DNA of 64,000 nt from Actinernus sp. WN-2022 (GCA_030867875.1 JAOWCC010000286.1:1798001-1862000); one strand, 5' to 3'. Positions 23,714-34,402 are shown, counted from the stretch's first letter. The notes: a model not told the origin generated them from the letters alone. Numbers and translations are program-made.

Positions 23714-24470
23714 TTTCTAGTTTTTCGTGGGCTGTCGCCATAATCTCTAAACGAGTTTCTAGGAAAGACCTCTCGTATCGAAGGGTGGAGATTTCCTCCG
23801 AGTCTGCTAATAAGTCTTCGATTTTATTAATCTGTTGTCGCCATGACCTTTGTGTAGAACGGCATTCTTTCTCTAGTAAATAAATTTCATATTCCTTTCC
23901 TTTTTCGGTCATTACTTTGACTCTTCCTTCAGTGCGCTGCTCGCCATCGATTTCTTCCCCGAACGCTTCATTCTGGACGTTTCTAACTATCTCGCATTCA
24001 GCATGACGGAGATCCTCGACGTCGACTAAGCTGTAGTTAATCTTCCCCTTACGGTTCTGTGTATGAGCATTCTTGTGGCTGAAGAACTCGTGCTTTGCAG
24101 CAGGAATCTGTTTCATTTCTTGATCGTTGTCTCTCTTCTTGAACCTTTCCAGTAGGCGGAGACATATTGCTACAGCTCTTTTGGCGCGATACCAGTCAGA
24201 GAAGTAATTTAACCTCTCGAGAAGAGTCGGATACTCCCTTGCTTGAGTGGCAAGGCAGGAAACTTTCTTTACCTCGGGATCTTCTGGGGATATTGGCATT
24301 GTATCCCCGGCTATTGTCTTGGTTAAGAGTGATTTCCAGAGGAATTCTGGACCATTCCACCATCTTGCACAATTAACTAAGTCTTGAGGTGAGAGACCTC
24401 GCGATGCATCATCTGCTGGGTTGGCGCTCGTCTCAATGTATCGCCATTGACGTGGCTCGGTGCGCAACAA
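23682..24470 (-). pseudogene. RNaseH end, integrase N-terminus fused in frame to gag N-terminus
   Basis: The frame reads WRYIETSANPADDASRGLSP (the usual RNaseH end), then WWNGPEFLW, and the integrase N-terminal region ending VEDLRHAECEIVRNVQNEAF. It then passes without a stop into a gag-like N-terminus containing VMTEKGKEYEIYLLEKECRS and a predicted coiled coil. The integrase core, any 3' region and both LTRs are absent at the junction near 23985. The frame ends in a frameshift near 23700, where the next gag frame takes over. Confidence 0.8.
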
Positions 24471-24951
24471 CTGGGAGTACTCTAGCTGATACCAAGGCTG
24501 CGGATAGCTCTAGTCTTGGGATGGTGATCGGTTTCAGTGGAGTCACTCGCGATTTGGCCATCACTAGTGAGCAGTGGACTTGGTTGTTCTCGTTTGTTAG
24601 TCTTAGATAGGAGCACTGGCCGTAGCCATCTTGGCTGGCATCTGAGAAATGATGGAGTTCTGCCGACTTGATCTTGCCAAATTTCTCTGGCTTGTAACAT
24701 TTGGCAATCTTCAGATCAGCAAGTGCATGAAGCTCATTTCTCCATTTCTCCCATCTTGGTCTCAATGTGTCTGGAATCCTGTCGTCCCAGTCGATACCAT
24801 CTCGGCATAACTCCTGGAGGATCTTCTTGCCAACGAGAATGACTGGCGCTACTAATCCAAGTGGGTCAAAAACTGTGGCTAAGATTGCTCTTCTCGTGAA
24901 AGGTCTTTGAGCACTATCCTGAACTGCAGTGTGTCGGACTCGATACACCAC
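24433..24951 (-). pseudogene. Pao peptidase (A17-like) / connection region
   Basis: This frame continues pol after the frameshift. RPFTRRAILATVFDPLGLVAP is a signature of BEL/Pao polyproteins, followed by LCRDGIDWDD, ELHHFSDASQDGYGQCSYLR (start of the RNaseH-like fold) and TIPRLELSAALVSAR. It ends in a second frame change near 24450, after which the RNaseH end continues. Confidence 0.88.
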
Positions 24952-25796
24952 TGGGCGCCAAGAGCTCGCTCAATTGGTAGTCCATCCTGGGTCATGTCTA
25001 GGTCTTTGATGCCTTCCTCGCGTTCAGATTGAGGGATGGTCTGAATCACTTCTTTCGAGTTAGATGTGAACTTGTGTAATCGGAAGCCTCCCATTTTGCA
25101 CAAGTCCTTCGTTTCTTTGATTAGTTGAACCGCATCTACTACTGTGGGTACAGATTTGAGTCCATCGTCTATGTAGAAGTTATTCTTCACAAACCTTGTT
25201 GCCTCACTTTCATGCTCCACTTGGAAGTCGTTTGCGGCTAATCTGAGTCCAAAGTTTGCGCAACTGGGAGATGAGATGGCGCCAAACAGGTGCACTGTCA
25301 TTCTATATTCTACAGGGTCGTTCTGAAGATCGTTATCTTCCCACCACAGGAATCGAAGGAAGTTACGGTGCTCTGCGTTTACTTTAACTTGATGGAACTT
25401 TTTCTCGATGTCGCACATAAAGGCGACTGACTCTTGACGAAATCTGCAGAGTACGCCAATCAAGTTGTTGGTCAGGTCTGGGCCTTGAAGAAGACGGCTG
25501 TTGAGAGACTCGCCTTTGAACTTTGCACTACAGTCGAACACGACTCTGATTTTTCCAGGCTTCTGAGGATGGTAGACACCATGGTGTGGAATGTACCAAA
25601 CCTTGCCATTATCGAAGCCAATTTCATCTTGAGGAACTCTTTCAGCATATCCGCTTTCGATCATGTTCTTCATAAATGCTGTATAGTCATGTTGATACTG
25701 CGTGTTGTTACTGAGTCTTCTTTTGAGATGCTCGAGCCTACTCTTGGCCATATCTCGATTGTTTGGCATACGCACGTTGTTGTCCTTGAACAACAC
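24879..25796 (-). pseudogene. BEL/Pao reverse transcriptase
   Basis: The frame of about 305 codons begins abruptly at the 78-bp repeat with LFKDNNVRMPNNR, a segment that normally lies inside pol just ahead of RT. It then shows RVVFDCSAKFKGESLN, FMCDIEKKFHQVKV (catalytic Asp), HLFGAISSPSCANF, and NNFYIDDGLKS with a YIDD version of the YxDD active site. It is interrupted by a frameshift near 24900, after which the next domain continues in another frame. The catalytic motifs are preserved. Confidence 0.9.
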
Positions 25797-25880
25797 TTAA
25801 GGATTATGACACATAGGCGTGAAGCCCGACACATTCGGTAGATCACCAGCAAGACTGGAATGCTAGGTCTTACTGGAGTC

Positions 25881-25921
25881 CCCGCAGAGATCGCGGACTT
25901 TTAGTCCGCGATCTCTGCGGG
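25881..25921. repeat. Perfect 18-bp palindrome
   Basis: CCCGCAGAGATCGCGGAC is followed by a 5-base spacer and its exact complement. It lies just outside the right-hand 78-bp repeat. GC-rich in an AT-rich setting; possibly the remains of a foldback element. Confidence 0.85.
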
Positions 25922-25924
25922 ATA

Positions 25925-27355
25925 TTGTAGCTACTTTTTGGTTACTAAGAGAGCGCAGCTCGTTATGGTTTGAAACGACATTAGTCCCAAACCAAGTTAT
26001 GCCCTCAAACTGCCAGAAATAGCGTTTCTGACTGGGCTTCTAGAATTTTCCCACCTCCTCCTCTGTATATATATTTGGGGGAGGGGTGTCTGATGTTATA
26101 TCCAAATACTCTGACCCCTCTCCGGAGTGATAAATAAAAACCGGTTCCTTGCAGGACTGATTGCATATAACACTCATATTCATGTATAAGCCACGCATTT
26201 TGGATTCAAAATATACCCACGTATTATCCCATCTACAATGCATCAATGGGTGCCAGAAAATGCGCATACGAGAACCTCAAATTCAAAAATAAATTTCGCT
26301 ATAAACTCAGTCCTCAGCTGGGCCTGCGATGTAGCTGCTCGTTTCCAGTTCTTTTTTAAATAAAGATTACGAACCCTTGTGAACTATTTAATGCTATCTT
26401 GTGGGAAATCAGCAAAGAAAGTGAAACCGGGTAATGTAAACTGGGCATTAATTCGCATGGTAACATACTGATACCGGCCTGTGGACCATTGTAATTTCTT
26501 TGTGCTGGAGGTGTGATCGGTTTTCCTTGGTGTGACGTACGTATCTGGAAATTTGCACTGAACTGAGCCGCCACTCTATAGATTTTTCAGCGGAAAATCG
26601 AACTTGGAGACTATAATTTTCCCCCATCATAGACGTGCAACACAGAACAATTAAATTGCAGAACTTATTTATTTCGAATACGGATATCTTTGTATAGACG
26701 TTGGGTTGATTTTAGGGTTCAGTTCCCTTTAACCAAGGTTTAATTACCAAAACTATACGAAGGCTTAACCCGAGTTAAGCGCTAATCAGGCTTTCAGGAA
26801 CCGCAACTAGAAGCCGTTAGTCCCGCTATCTTGAATGTCGGGACTAATCTATTCCCTGTATCTGACGTCACGAATTACAAGACTTGAGCCGTTTGAACAT
26901 AGCGGAGGTTGTGAGGAAGGTTTTCGGATTTTGTCTTCCAAGACGCGCAACACACTGACAACAATAAAATAGCAGAGCCAATTTATTTCGAATATATGTT
27001 TTGTATACACAGGGCTTTAAGCAACTGGCTCCAGGTATTGACTTATCAGTAATGTTGCAAACAGAAATCTGCTATTAAGACGATGTACTTATAGAAAGAC
27101 GTAAAACCTGTGTTATATGCATAACCAAATTATTTTTTTATTTGTGTCGTTCACAGATAGGATATAAATGTGATTCTACTTCAAGGCCAATAGCGATATT
27201 TACTACACGTCATCCATTGTCATTAATGTGCCAACAAGAGATCCATTGGTTCCTGACATAAAGCGGCCTTTTGAAATCATGGTTGGACATTAGCATAACA
27301 AAAGTAATGTTTATCAACACAAAGTATCGCTATGGAGCCTTTGCACGTGACGTCA
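25925..27355. other. Repeat-derived stretch, no gene
   Basis: Two related segments near 26625-26700 and 26935-27010 share GCAACACA and TTATTTCGAATA, about 310 bp apart. Open minus frames at 26040-26630 have no recognised domain. Confidence 0.45.
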
Positions 27356-27360
27356 TAGCT

Positions 27361-27691
27361 GTATGGTGGCCCATTGACGCCATAGTAGTTTTTATTAAAT
27401 TATCATGCTTTTTTATTTTAAACAATTTTTAATTTTTTTTTTTTTTTAAATAATTCTTTATTATTATATTTTAAACAATTATTATTTATTTATTTTTGTT
27501 TTAAAATTTTTTATTTTTTTTATTTTATATTATATTTTAGTTTTCTGTTTTTATTTTTTAAATTTTTAATAAAAAAATTAAAAAAACATACGCCATGGCC
27601 CATTGACGCCATAGCATATTTTTTTTAAATAGAAAAACATGCTCCATGGCCCATTGACGCCATAGCAATTTTCGTGGCCCAGAGACGCCAT
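27361..27691. repeat. Left inverted terminal repeat of the kinase transposon
   Basis: The repeat begins GTATGGTGGCCCATTGACGC. It holds an A/T-only middle of about 190 bp and then two more copies of GGCCCATTGACGCCATAG and one variant GGCCCAGAGACGCCAT. The kinase ATG lies 166 bp inside it, so the repeat may also act as its promoter region. Confidence 0.85.
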
Positions 27692-27856
27692 GTTAAGAAG
27701 TTCATTTAGATCATGTGGAAACACCGCATTGCGCATGCTCAGACTCTTCAAAGCATCACAACTCATCACACGTGCGAAGCGCCGAATATTACAATCGAAA
27801 GATTTTGAGCCGCAAATTTACATAAAATTTAACCGTTTTAAAGTTGTTTTTTTGTG

Positions 27857-29128
27857 ATGTCGAAGCGAAGACCTGTTTGGGATAACTATAAAGAGAAGGT
27901 GGCGAAGAAGAGAATGCGGAAAGGCGAAGAGAAAGGAGCAGCTGGTCCAAAAGATGGGCTGACTGTTCAGCGTTTGTCGGCGAACGTGGAGGGCAAATGC
28001 CAAAAGTATTCGCGCATCGGGCCTTTGACGTTAGTTCCTTGTGAGAAAGAACTGACGCTAGAAAATATTAAAGCTGCGTGTAAGGCCCACTTCAACACAG
28101 AATTGGAATGCGATGTGCTTGCGGGTGAACGTGGTCCTTCCTTTACTGAGTCAGGACAAATCCAGAACTGGAAAGTTTTACACGTGCGCTTCGTGGAAAG
28201 TCTCGAACACCCCACGAACGCAAGCAAACAGCCTAGAAACCCAAGTACGTATACAAGACATCAAAGTGAACCAGTAGCCGGAAGTCCACCAAAAAGCTCT
28301 TCCCAAAATCCACCCTCAAGGCAAACAGCATCTGTCAGACCATCACCATCTGTAATGCGTTCAGTGTCACTGAGTCAGATGCTGAAATTGGGCAAAGTCA
28401 TTCTCCCAGATATTGATGTGGTAACTCTTCGGCTTGAAGAGTTTTGCATCTCAAGAATGGAGTGGTTGGAACCGTTCGAGGTGACAATCTCAATGGAAAG
28501 AAAACCATTTGCCAATGGGGCATTCCGTGAAGCGTTTTTGGCAAAATCAATCGCAGGTCTGCCAAAAGGAAAATTTGTGATAAAAAAATATTTGGAGGGA
28601 GAAAAACAAGGCATTGAGGCATTGTTTGAATCAATTGAACTTCACACCCGAAAGTCAGTTCAACTGAATGCCCTAGCTCGTAATTTTGCACAAAGCATGG
28701 CTTCTGAAGTCCAAGCTACAGAATTTGGAGATACATTCAATTATGGTAAGATCTACTATTCATCTCTAAATGGGGAACCTGTTACCTTAGAGAATCACCT
28801 CGATGGCATTTTTGAGAAGTTTGTGAACAACACCGGAGAATTGTGTGTGCCACCTGCAGATGCCAATGCGCTAAGCCTGAAAGCGGAGGCATTTGTACAT
28901 TATACGCATCAGAAATCAAACCAACAACTTATGGTCACTGACATTCAAGGGGTAAATTATTCCCTGTGTGACCCAGAAATTGCAACGGCTGAGCTGAAAG
29001 ACCCCGAAGACCGAGCAATTCGTTTCTGCACTGGTAATTTGTCAGATAAAGCAATTAAAACCTTTTTGGCATGTCATAAATGCAACAGATACTGTGAGAT
29101 GCTGAAACTACTGCCAAACCAAGAGTAA
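27857..29128 (+). CDS. Alpha-kinase family protein, intact
   Basis: An uninterrupted 423-codon frame starts at an ATG and ends TAA at 29128. Residues 1-120 are unfamiliar, with a basic start (AKKRMRKGEEK). Residues 122-170 form a Ser/Pro/Gln-rich linker. From about 205 to the end it matches the alpha-kinase (MHCK/EF2K/TRPM7-type) fold: a nucleotide-loop region KPFANGAFREAF near 217, the lysine strand KFVIKKY near 240, EAFVHYTHQKSNQQLMVTDIQG near 344-365 with the catalytic Asp, FCTGNLS, and the zinc-binding CHKCNRYC near 406-413. These Ser/Thr kinases are unrelated in sequence to ordinary protein kinases. All expected motifs are present and no damage is seen. It lies inside the transposon's inverted repeats, convergent with the transposase, and looks like cargo. 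The substrate is unknown. Confidence 0.9.
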   Translation: MSKRRPVWDNYKEKVAKKRMRKGEEKGAAGPKDGLTVQRLSANVEGKCQKYSRIGPLTLVPCEKELTLENIKAACKAHFNTELECDVLAGERGPSFTESGQIQNWKVLHVRFVESLEHPTNASKQPRNPSTYTRHQSEPVAGSPPKSSSQNPPSRQTASVRPSPSVMRSVSLSQMLKLGKVILPDIDVVTLRLEEFCISRMEWLEPFEVTISMERKPFANGAFREAFLAKSIAGLPKGKFVIKKYLEGEKQGIEALFESIELHTRKSVQLNALARNFAQSMASEVQATEFGDTFNYGKIYYSSLNGEPVTLENHLDGIFEKFVNNTGELCVPPADANALSLKAEAFVHYTHQKSNQQLMVTDIQGVNYSLCDPEIATAELKDPEDRAIRFCTGNLSDKAIKTFLACHKCNRYCEMLKLLPNQE

Positions 29129-29426
29129 ACTTTGCAATTGCCAATGTACCAACTTTAATATATATTTATATATACAGTGTACATATAAAAACTGACTCCA
29201 TGATTAGATATGTTTTGTTATTTGTTTTGTTGAGAAGAACATGAAAGAACATTGGTTTTCAAAAACCATTGACATTAAATTAATATGTACAGTATATCAA
29301 TATAATTACTCCAGGTAATTACTCCAGGTATTATTAAATAGTGTTAAGTATTCAGATGAGCTTTTTACCACCAATCAATAGTGTAGTTTAAGACCATTAT
29401 AGGTGTTGTAAATATCACTATGTATT

Positions 29427-29532
29427 GTAGGTTTCTCTAAACCTGAAAGAGAAGACAGAAACTTCTCAAAAGGCCATTGCTCAAAACATTTAGAAGTTTC
29501 TTTCAACTCTTTCAGGATAAGAAAAACCTACA
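29427..29532. repeat. Foldback repeat inside the transposon
   Basis: GTAGGTTTCTCTAAACCTGA on the left pairs with the complement of TCAGGATAAGAAAAACCTAC on the right, with further pairing of CAGAAACTTCT. It lies 300 bp after the kinase stop and could be a small inserted MITE or a 3' structure. Confidence 0.65.
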
Positions 29533-29752
29533 CTATCTACTGATATCTTTTTGGTTGAAAGCTTGTCTGATTGCTTGTCTAATCACTTTATTACGATTTT
29601 GTGCGAGTGAGATTAATCGGTACTTTTAGTTATTGTTTACCATACTATAGCATATACACATATTTTATAAGTTCAGATTGTTTCCATTCTGAGGAAAAAT
29701 ATATAAAAAAAGTTTCATATTTTATTCTCACATGAATATAGATCAAACTGGA

Positions 29753-32344
29753 TTATGTCCAAATGTGATCTTTTAAATATAAATATGCATTGGAAGCCTG
29801 GGCTGGCTCAATGTCCTCTGTATCGGGTACATGTCTTTGGCATTCCTGTCGAAAGTCTTCATCTAAAAAGTCATCATTAGCATCCAGTACATGAGAAAAC
29901 TCAGCCACTTCTCGTAGTTGCTCCTCAGATACTGGAATACCACACTTTTCACCACCGTGTTGCTCTGGGCATGTGTATATGTGTTCTGGCACACCAGTAG
30001 GAAGCTCATTATCCTTTTGCTTTCTCACTCTGTGATTATTCCACACAGATACCCTGAACACACAGATACCCTGTATTGTGTTTCCCACAATACAGGGTTC
30101 GATTAAGTTGCGAAAATAACAATGTGGTAAAACATGGCTCTGGATTCCTATTGCGTGAATTGATGTTCATTAATTAGTTGCAAGTCTGAAATTTTTCACA
30201 TTGACTGAAAAGTGATGTGCAATTTTCACTATCTGCTCCAAAATTATGTGAAAATTTAACATTGCACACTGTTACTTTGAACTCTGGATCAATAGACATG
30301 GTGTTGATCCATGATCTCACCCTCCCCCTTTTTAGAGAAGGGGATCAATAATTCAATATATAATCTAACACTTGTATATCAGGCCTAGAAAAAATGATTT
30401 CTCTTCCTGGCAGCAAAACCAAAAAAAAAAAAAATTCCTGCATAACCAAATGTGAAACTTCCTGTTTCAGAGAGATGCGATGCTGCACATATAGTTTAAT
30501 TTATTAGATAATACAAATTTCCTGTGAAGAGATTTTGTAAAAATATCCTGGCAGCGATGCTGCCAGACATTTTCCAGCCCTGCTTGTGGTGTACTTCATG
30601 TACACAAATTATAGTGACTCGGGCCCAGGCCCAAAATGGACAAACTAGGCTCGCTTTTCAAGACAAGAGGCCATTTTGGATTTGGAGTAAAAACGTTTGG
30701 AGAATACATAGTTAAAACATTGATAATGTAGGAGTTTAAAGGCCAAAGATGTAAATAATACTGCGTACTATCTATGTTTGTTTGTTAATAATCTAGATTG
30801 AGTGTTTAAATACGTGTAAATTGTAATTTGTTTCGTTAAAATTCGTATGTATTTTGTTTTGTATAGTTTTCAACGTAGTACTTGAATAAACCGTTTCATT
30901 TACTTTGGTTGACACTTCTGTCCGTACACGGGGACACGACACTGCTGTATATATTTTTCTCACAGTAATTTAAAAAATGCTAAAATGCCATTTCTGGGTC
31001 CTCCCCCTGACAATGGAATCATTTCCATTGCTTTATCGTTAAATTTGTAAGCACATGAAGGTGTTACAGTGCTGTAGTGCACACACATATATGTGTGGGT
31101 TAAAATTGCAACATTTCATGGATAGCTGCATTAACTAGTAAACCAAAAGCATTCCTATCTGGAAAGCATACCTGTCAGTTTCGTTGCTTGGGTCATAATA
31201 CCCATCTTCAAGCAAATATTTTAATTGATCCTTGAAGTAGCCTTCCATTCTATGTGAAAGCTCTCTCCACCATCTCTCAATTTTGTTTTCAGTTGAGGGT
31301 CCGAATAGCACACAGTCATCTCCATCCTCCACATCACCATGTTGTGCTCGTAAATAACTGTGGATAGTACACATGACACCAGTTTCTGTTCCTCTATCCA
31401 CACGTATTCTTGAGGGTAACACTATAAAATACAGAAAAGTTACACATATAGTACTATTTTTGTTTATATATACAATATGACTATAATATATGATTGTGCT
31501 CATGAAGGGTGCTAAAACAATGCCTATCAAGAAAGAGTGGTTATTTTTTATCATTCTCATATTCCAGGTATTAATAATCTCAAAAATTTAAGAATCATTA
31601 GATATAGACAAATTTAATTATAATACTGTACCTCTTCTTTCAAACAAATAGTCGAAATAGAATCTACCAACAATGCTTGGATTATTGTTGGAAGTCCATA
31701 CTCTCAGGAAATTGACTCTGCTGCTGAAAGTATCCTGGGCACCATAGATGCAGAGTGGGAACATTGACTTTTGAAAGCCACACAGTTTATCATGCCCATC
31801 AAGTGACATTGTAAAATCAGCTCCCTAGATAAGAAAATCGTCACATATATTAATATAACTTTCAAAACACATATTTAGTGTAACAACATATAAAACACTT
31901 GTATGCTTACAGACTTACAGTTGATGTAAATGCTCCTTTTCTTCGTTGGCGCTTTGGTTGACCCACACCACCTCTTTCTTGTAAACCTTGAGGGTTAACA
32001 TCGGCCATCACGTCGTAAACAACGTTTCTTGGAACATTCAATGTATGTACTTCACGAATTTTCTTATGTAAAGCACGATAGCCTAGGAATCTTCCTGGCC
32101 CATTCATCTCTTTTTCCACAGCACGTGTAACATCGTCAATATTTGTGTCGTACTCGATGTATTTGATATCAAAGAGATGCAGGCGACGTGAGAGAGTTCT
32201 TACACTCCACGCATACATCGGATACTTCACTTTCAAGAAATCCACAATTTCTGTTTGACGTAAATTCTGGGCTACATACGCTTTAAGGTCGTCTTTCAAC
32301 GCCATATCGTCTTCCCATTCATCATTCCTTATACGAGTCGCCAT
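29753..32344 (-). CDS. Integrase-like DDE transposase, at least 4 exons
   Basis: Exons on the minus strand: 32344-31919, 31824-31632, 31421 to about 31144, and 30053-29753. The first three join in phase at GT-AG borders; the last acceptor is good, but its donor and perhaps a small exon are unclear. Exon 1 holds a helix-turn-helix-like start (WSVRTLSRRLHLFDI). Exon 2 has SLDGHDKLCGF with the first Asp, exon 3 RVDRGTETG with the second Asp and NKIERWW with the Glu, completing a DDE set as in integrase-core transposases. The last exon has VWNNHRVRKQ and an acidic tail. No stop or frameshift is seen within the exons, so the protein may be functional. A related fragment lies at 58802-59045. Confidence 0.8.
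30680..30945 (+). other. Possible LTR-like insertion in a transposase intron
   Basis: Sequence ending GAATAAACCGTTTCATTTAC and then GGGGACACGACAC looks like the polyadenylation and U5 part of a retrotransposon LTR, with AATAAA near 30885. No partner LTR or target duplication was found. Upstream, 30090-30680 holds nothing recognisable. Confidence 0.3.
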
Positions 32345-32378
32345 GTTGGAATATCCTGCCCGAAAGGCCTTATGGTCT

Positions 32379-32721
32379 ATGGCGTCTCTGGGCCACGAAA
32401 ATTGCTATGGCGTCAATGGGCCATGGAGCATGTTTTTTTTTATTTAAAAAAAAAAATGCTATGGCGTCAATGGGCCATGGCGTATGTTTTTTTTTATTTT
32501 TTTAATTAAAAATTTAAAAAATTAAAACAGAAAATAAAAAAAGATAATAACACTAAAATATAATATAAAATAAAATAAAATAATAATATTTAAAACAAAA
32601 AATAAATAAATAATAATTGTTTAAAATATAATAATAAAGAATTATTAAAAGAAAAATAGTTTAAAATAAAAAAGCATGATAATTTAATAAAAACTACTAT
32701 GGCGTCAATGGGCCACCATAT
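32379..32721. repeat. Right inverted terminal repeat of the kinase transposon
   Basis: This is the inverted counterpart of the left end, with the same series of CTATGGCGTCAATGGGCC motifs and A/T-only middle. The transposase ATG (32344) is only 35 bp inside. Arms have diverged mainly by indels in homopolymer runs. Confidence 0.85.
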
Positions 32722-32919
32722 AGCTGCCATGTTGGTGTACAGTTAACAATATATTCTTCGTTGCTTCTTTTGTTCTGTACACCAACATGGCCGCCATGCC
32801 CTTTGTCATTTGAATCTCTGGGGATTGAGTGCAAACCATCTATAGCATTAAATTAAACCTTATAAAATATAAAAGGTCCATAAGTTGAAGTGACTAGAAA
32901 TTATATATAATTAAAGGCT

Positions 32920-33850
32920 TAATACAGTACAATACAATACAATAGTTTATTATTAGCATTCCCATATACATACATGGTATTGCCTAATTAATATACAATC
33001 ACACTGAGATTAGAGAAGAGAAAAAAAATTATCCAGTTCTTTGTAACAAGATATTTCTCCTCTCAAAAGCTTCATATATAGTGACTCACTTGTTTGCAAA
33101 CAAATGGATCGACATTACTAAAGAAAAAAGATATTCGATCTTTATCTCGTAATCTCGAAAAACTCTTACAATATTTACTAATTTCTTCAAACATAGACTT
33201 CCTTAGGTCGGAATGAGAAACACAGTCGAAAAAGAAATGAGACTCATCCTCTACATCTTTTGATAAACAGCACTCGCAACAACGCTGTTCACGAGGTATT
33301 TTCGGTTTTGCGTGTCTACCAGTTTCTATTCTTAATGAATGATTTCCTGTGCGGAACTTAGCGAGCATTCGTCTGTGTTTCGCATTCTTTACCAGGTCAT
33401 AACATGAATTTAATATTTTTTGTGTCATTAGAAAATTTATAGTAAAAAAATAAGTTTTGTGTTTAATTGTATAAGTTTTATCTGATGTATCCTGGATTTT
33501 TGTATTATTTTTATATTAAGTCTATCCAAAAAAAACATTTCATTGATTGCGTATTATTAAACGATTTTAAATCTGATAAATCTTTAAAAGACTCCACTAT
33601 TTTATTTATGGAGGTCATAAAGCTCATCTTATTAGATGATGCAAGGGCATTGGACATATAAAGACATTGTTTCGCAATACTTCCCTCGGGGAGGGCTTGG
33701 AGATGCATCCAGAAACGAAGACTCTTCCAACTTCGTTCCTCGCAGCCACATTAGGCGCCCTTTTGTTAAGACCAAGAAAGTATTTGAAAAACTGAGTGAA
33801 GTCAATAATAAATCTAGTACAATTTGTAAATGATAACTACATTCCAGAAT
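32920..33850 (-). pseudogene. LINE C-terminal fragment
   Basis: Minus-strand frames encode the region after the RT domain: KYFLGLNKRAPNVAARNEVG near 33790, then HLQALPEGSIAKQCL, and a distal segment with LAKFRTGNHSLRIETGRHAK and CCECCLSKDVEDESHFFFDC, a Cys-Cys-His-Cys zinc-finger-like block usual at the end of LINE proteins. Frames are broken between segments. The 3' end has a (TATTG)n tail at 32923-32945, as expected for target-primed insertion. The RT core is missing (5' truncation). Confidence 0.8.
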
Positions 33851-33879
33851 ACTATTTGAAGCACTTTCTTAACCTCAAA

Positions 33880-34120
33880 CATGACGAACGGGCAACGTTG
33901 CCCGTTGGTCATACAAACGTCTGTAAAAAATCGCGACTTTGCCGACCTGTAACTTTGCTCCCAAACATCGTATAACCCTTACGTTTGGAGATAAGACTAG
34001 TTTTGAGGTGTTCTTACAGCAGTATAAGCGGCTTTGGTAGAGCCAAGAAAACCGTGATAAGAGTCTATTCAGCGTTAAACTGGCACTACTGCTACAGCAC
34101 CTAAACACAGCTCAACAGTT
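33880..34120. repeat. Repeat with palindromic ACGGGCAACGTTGCCCGT
   Basis: An 18-base perfect palindrome lies at about 33889-33906. It is followed by sequence I associate with a dispersed coral repeat (CGTCTGTAAAAAATCGCGAC). The minus frame at 33875-34108 has no known domain. Confidence 0.5.
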
Positions 34121-34195
34121 ACCGTCGCTGCCACTACTGCTACCACCACAAGTCCAGCACAGTAACGTTTCTCAAACTCTACCATCACTGGCATA

Positions 34196-34402
34196 TTTAA
34201 AAATAACTAACCTTGCTAAAGGATTTACCAAGACCGACATTGCCACGGCTGGATATTCCAGTCTAAGTAACAAAGTTAGTCTTGGTAATATTAGTATTTT
34301 TATACGACTTTAAAAATAACTAATCTTGCTAAAGGCCAGTACCAAGACCGACATTGCCACGGCTGGATATTCCAGTCAAATAACAAAGGCAGTCTTGGCA
34401 GT
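34196..34402. repeat. Tandem duplication, about 113 bp, two copies
   Basis: AAAATAACTAA(C/T)CTTGCTAAAGG begins near 34199 and 34312. Both copies contain ACCGACATTGCCACGGCTGG. The second copy is shorter at its end. Confidence 0.85.

Larger units (their letters stand above)
21855..25868 (-). mobile_element. Rearranged BEL/Pao retrotransposon remnant
   Basis: On the minus strand the domains come in the order reverse transcriptase (from 25796), Pao peptidase-like region, RNaseH end, integrase N-terminus, gag, zinc knuckles and protease start (to about 22195). The family's normal order is gag-protease-RT-RNaseH-integrase, so the copy is permuted. A perfect 78-bp direct repeat (21855-21932 and 25791-25868), starting CAACACTTAAGGATTATGAC, brackets the block. 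The right-hand copy abuts the RT frame directly. No LTR was recognised. Stops and frameshifts make it inactive. Confidence 0.8.
27361..32721. mobile_element. DNA transposon with alpha-kinase cargo
   Basis: Inverted terminal repeats of about 331 and 343 bp lie at 27361-27691 and 32379-32721. They bracket a multi-exon DDE transposase (minus strand) and a single-exon alpha-kinase gene (plus strand); the two genes point inward and converge. AGCT, or ATAGCT if the ends are drawn slightly differently, occurs at both outer borders and may be a 4-6-bp target duplication. Flanking DNA at 27340 and 32725 resembles the two sides of a dispersed repeat seen unbroken near 16590. Ginger- or IS3EU-like elements are the nearest groups I can suggest from the integrase-like transposase. 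Confidence 0.8.

Noticed and set aside
21855..25868. The 78-bp direct repeats as LTRs
   Set aside because: They are far too short, lack TG...CA ends and polyadenylation signals, and the enclosed gene order is not that of an intact element.
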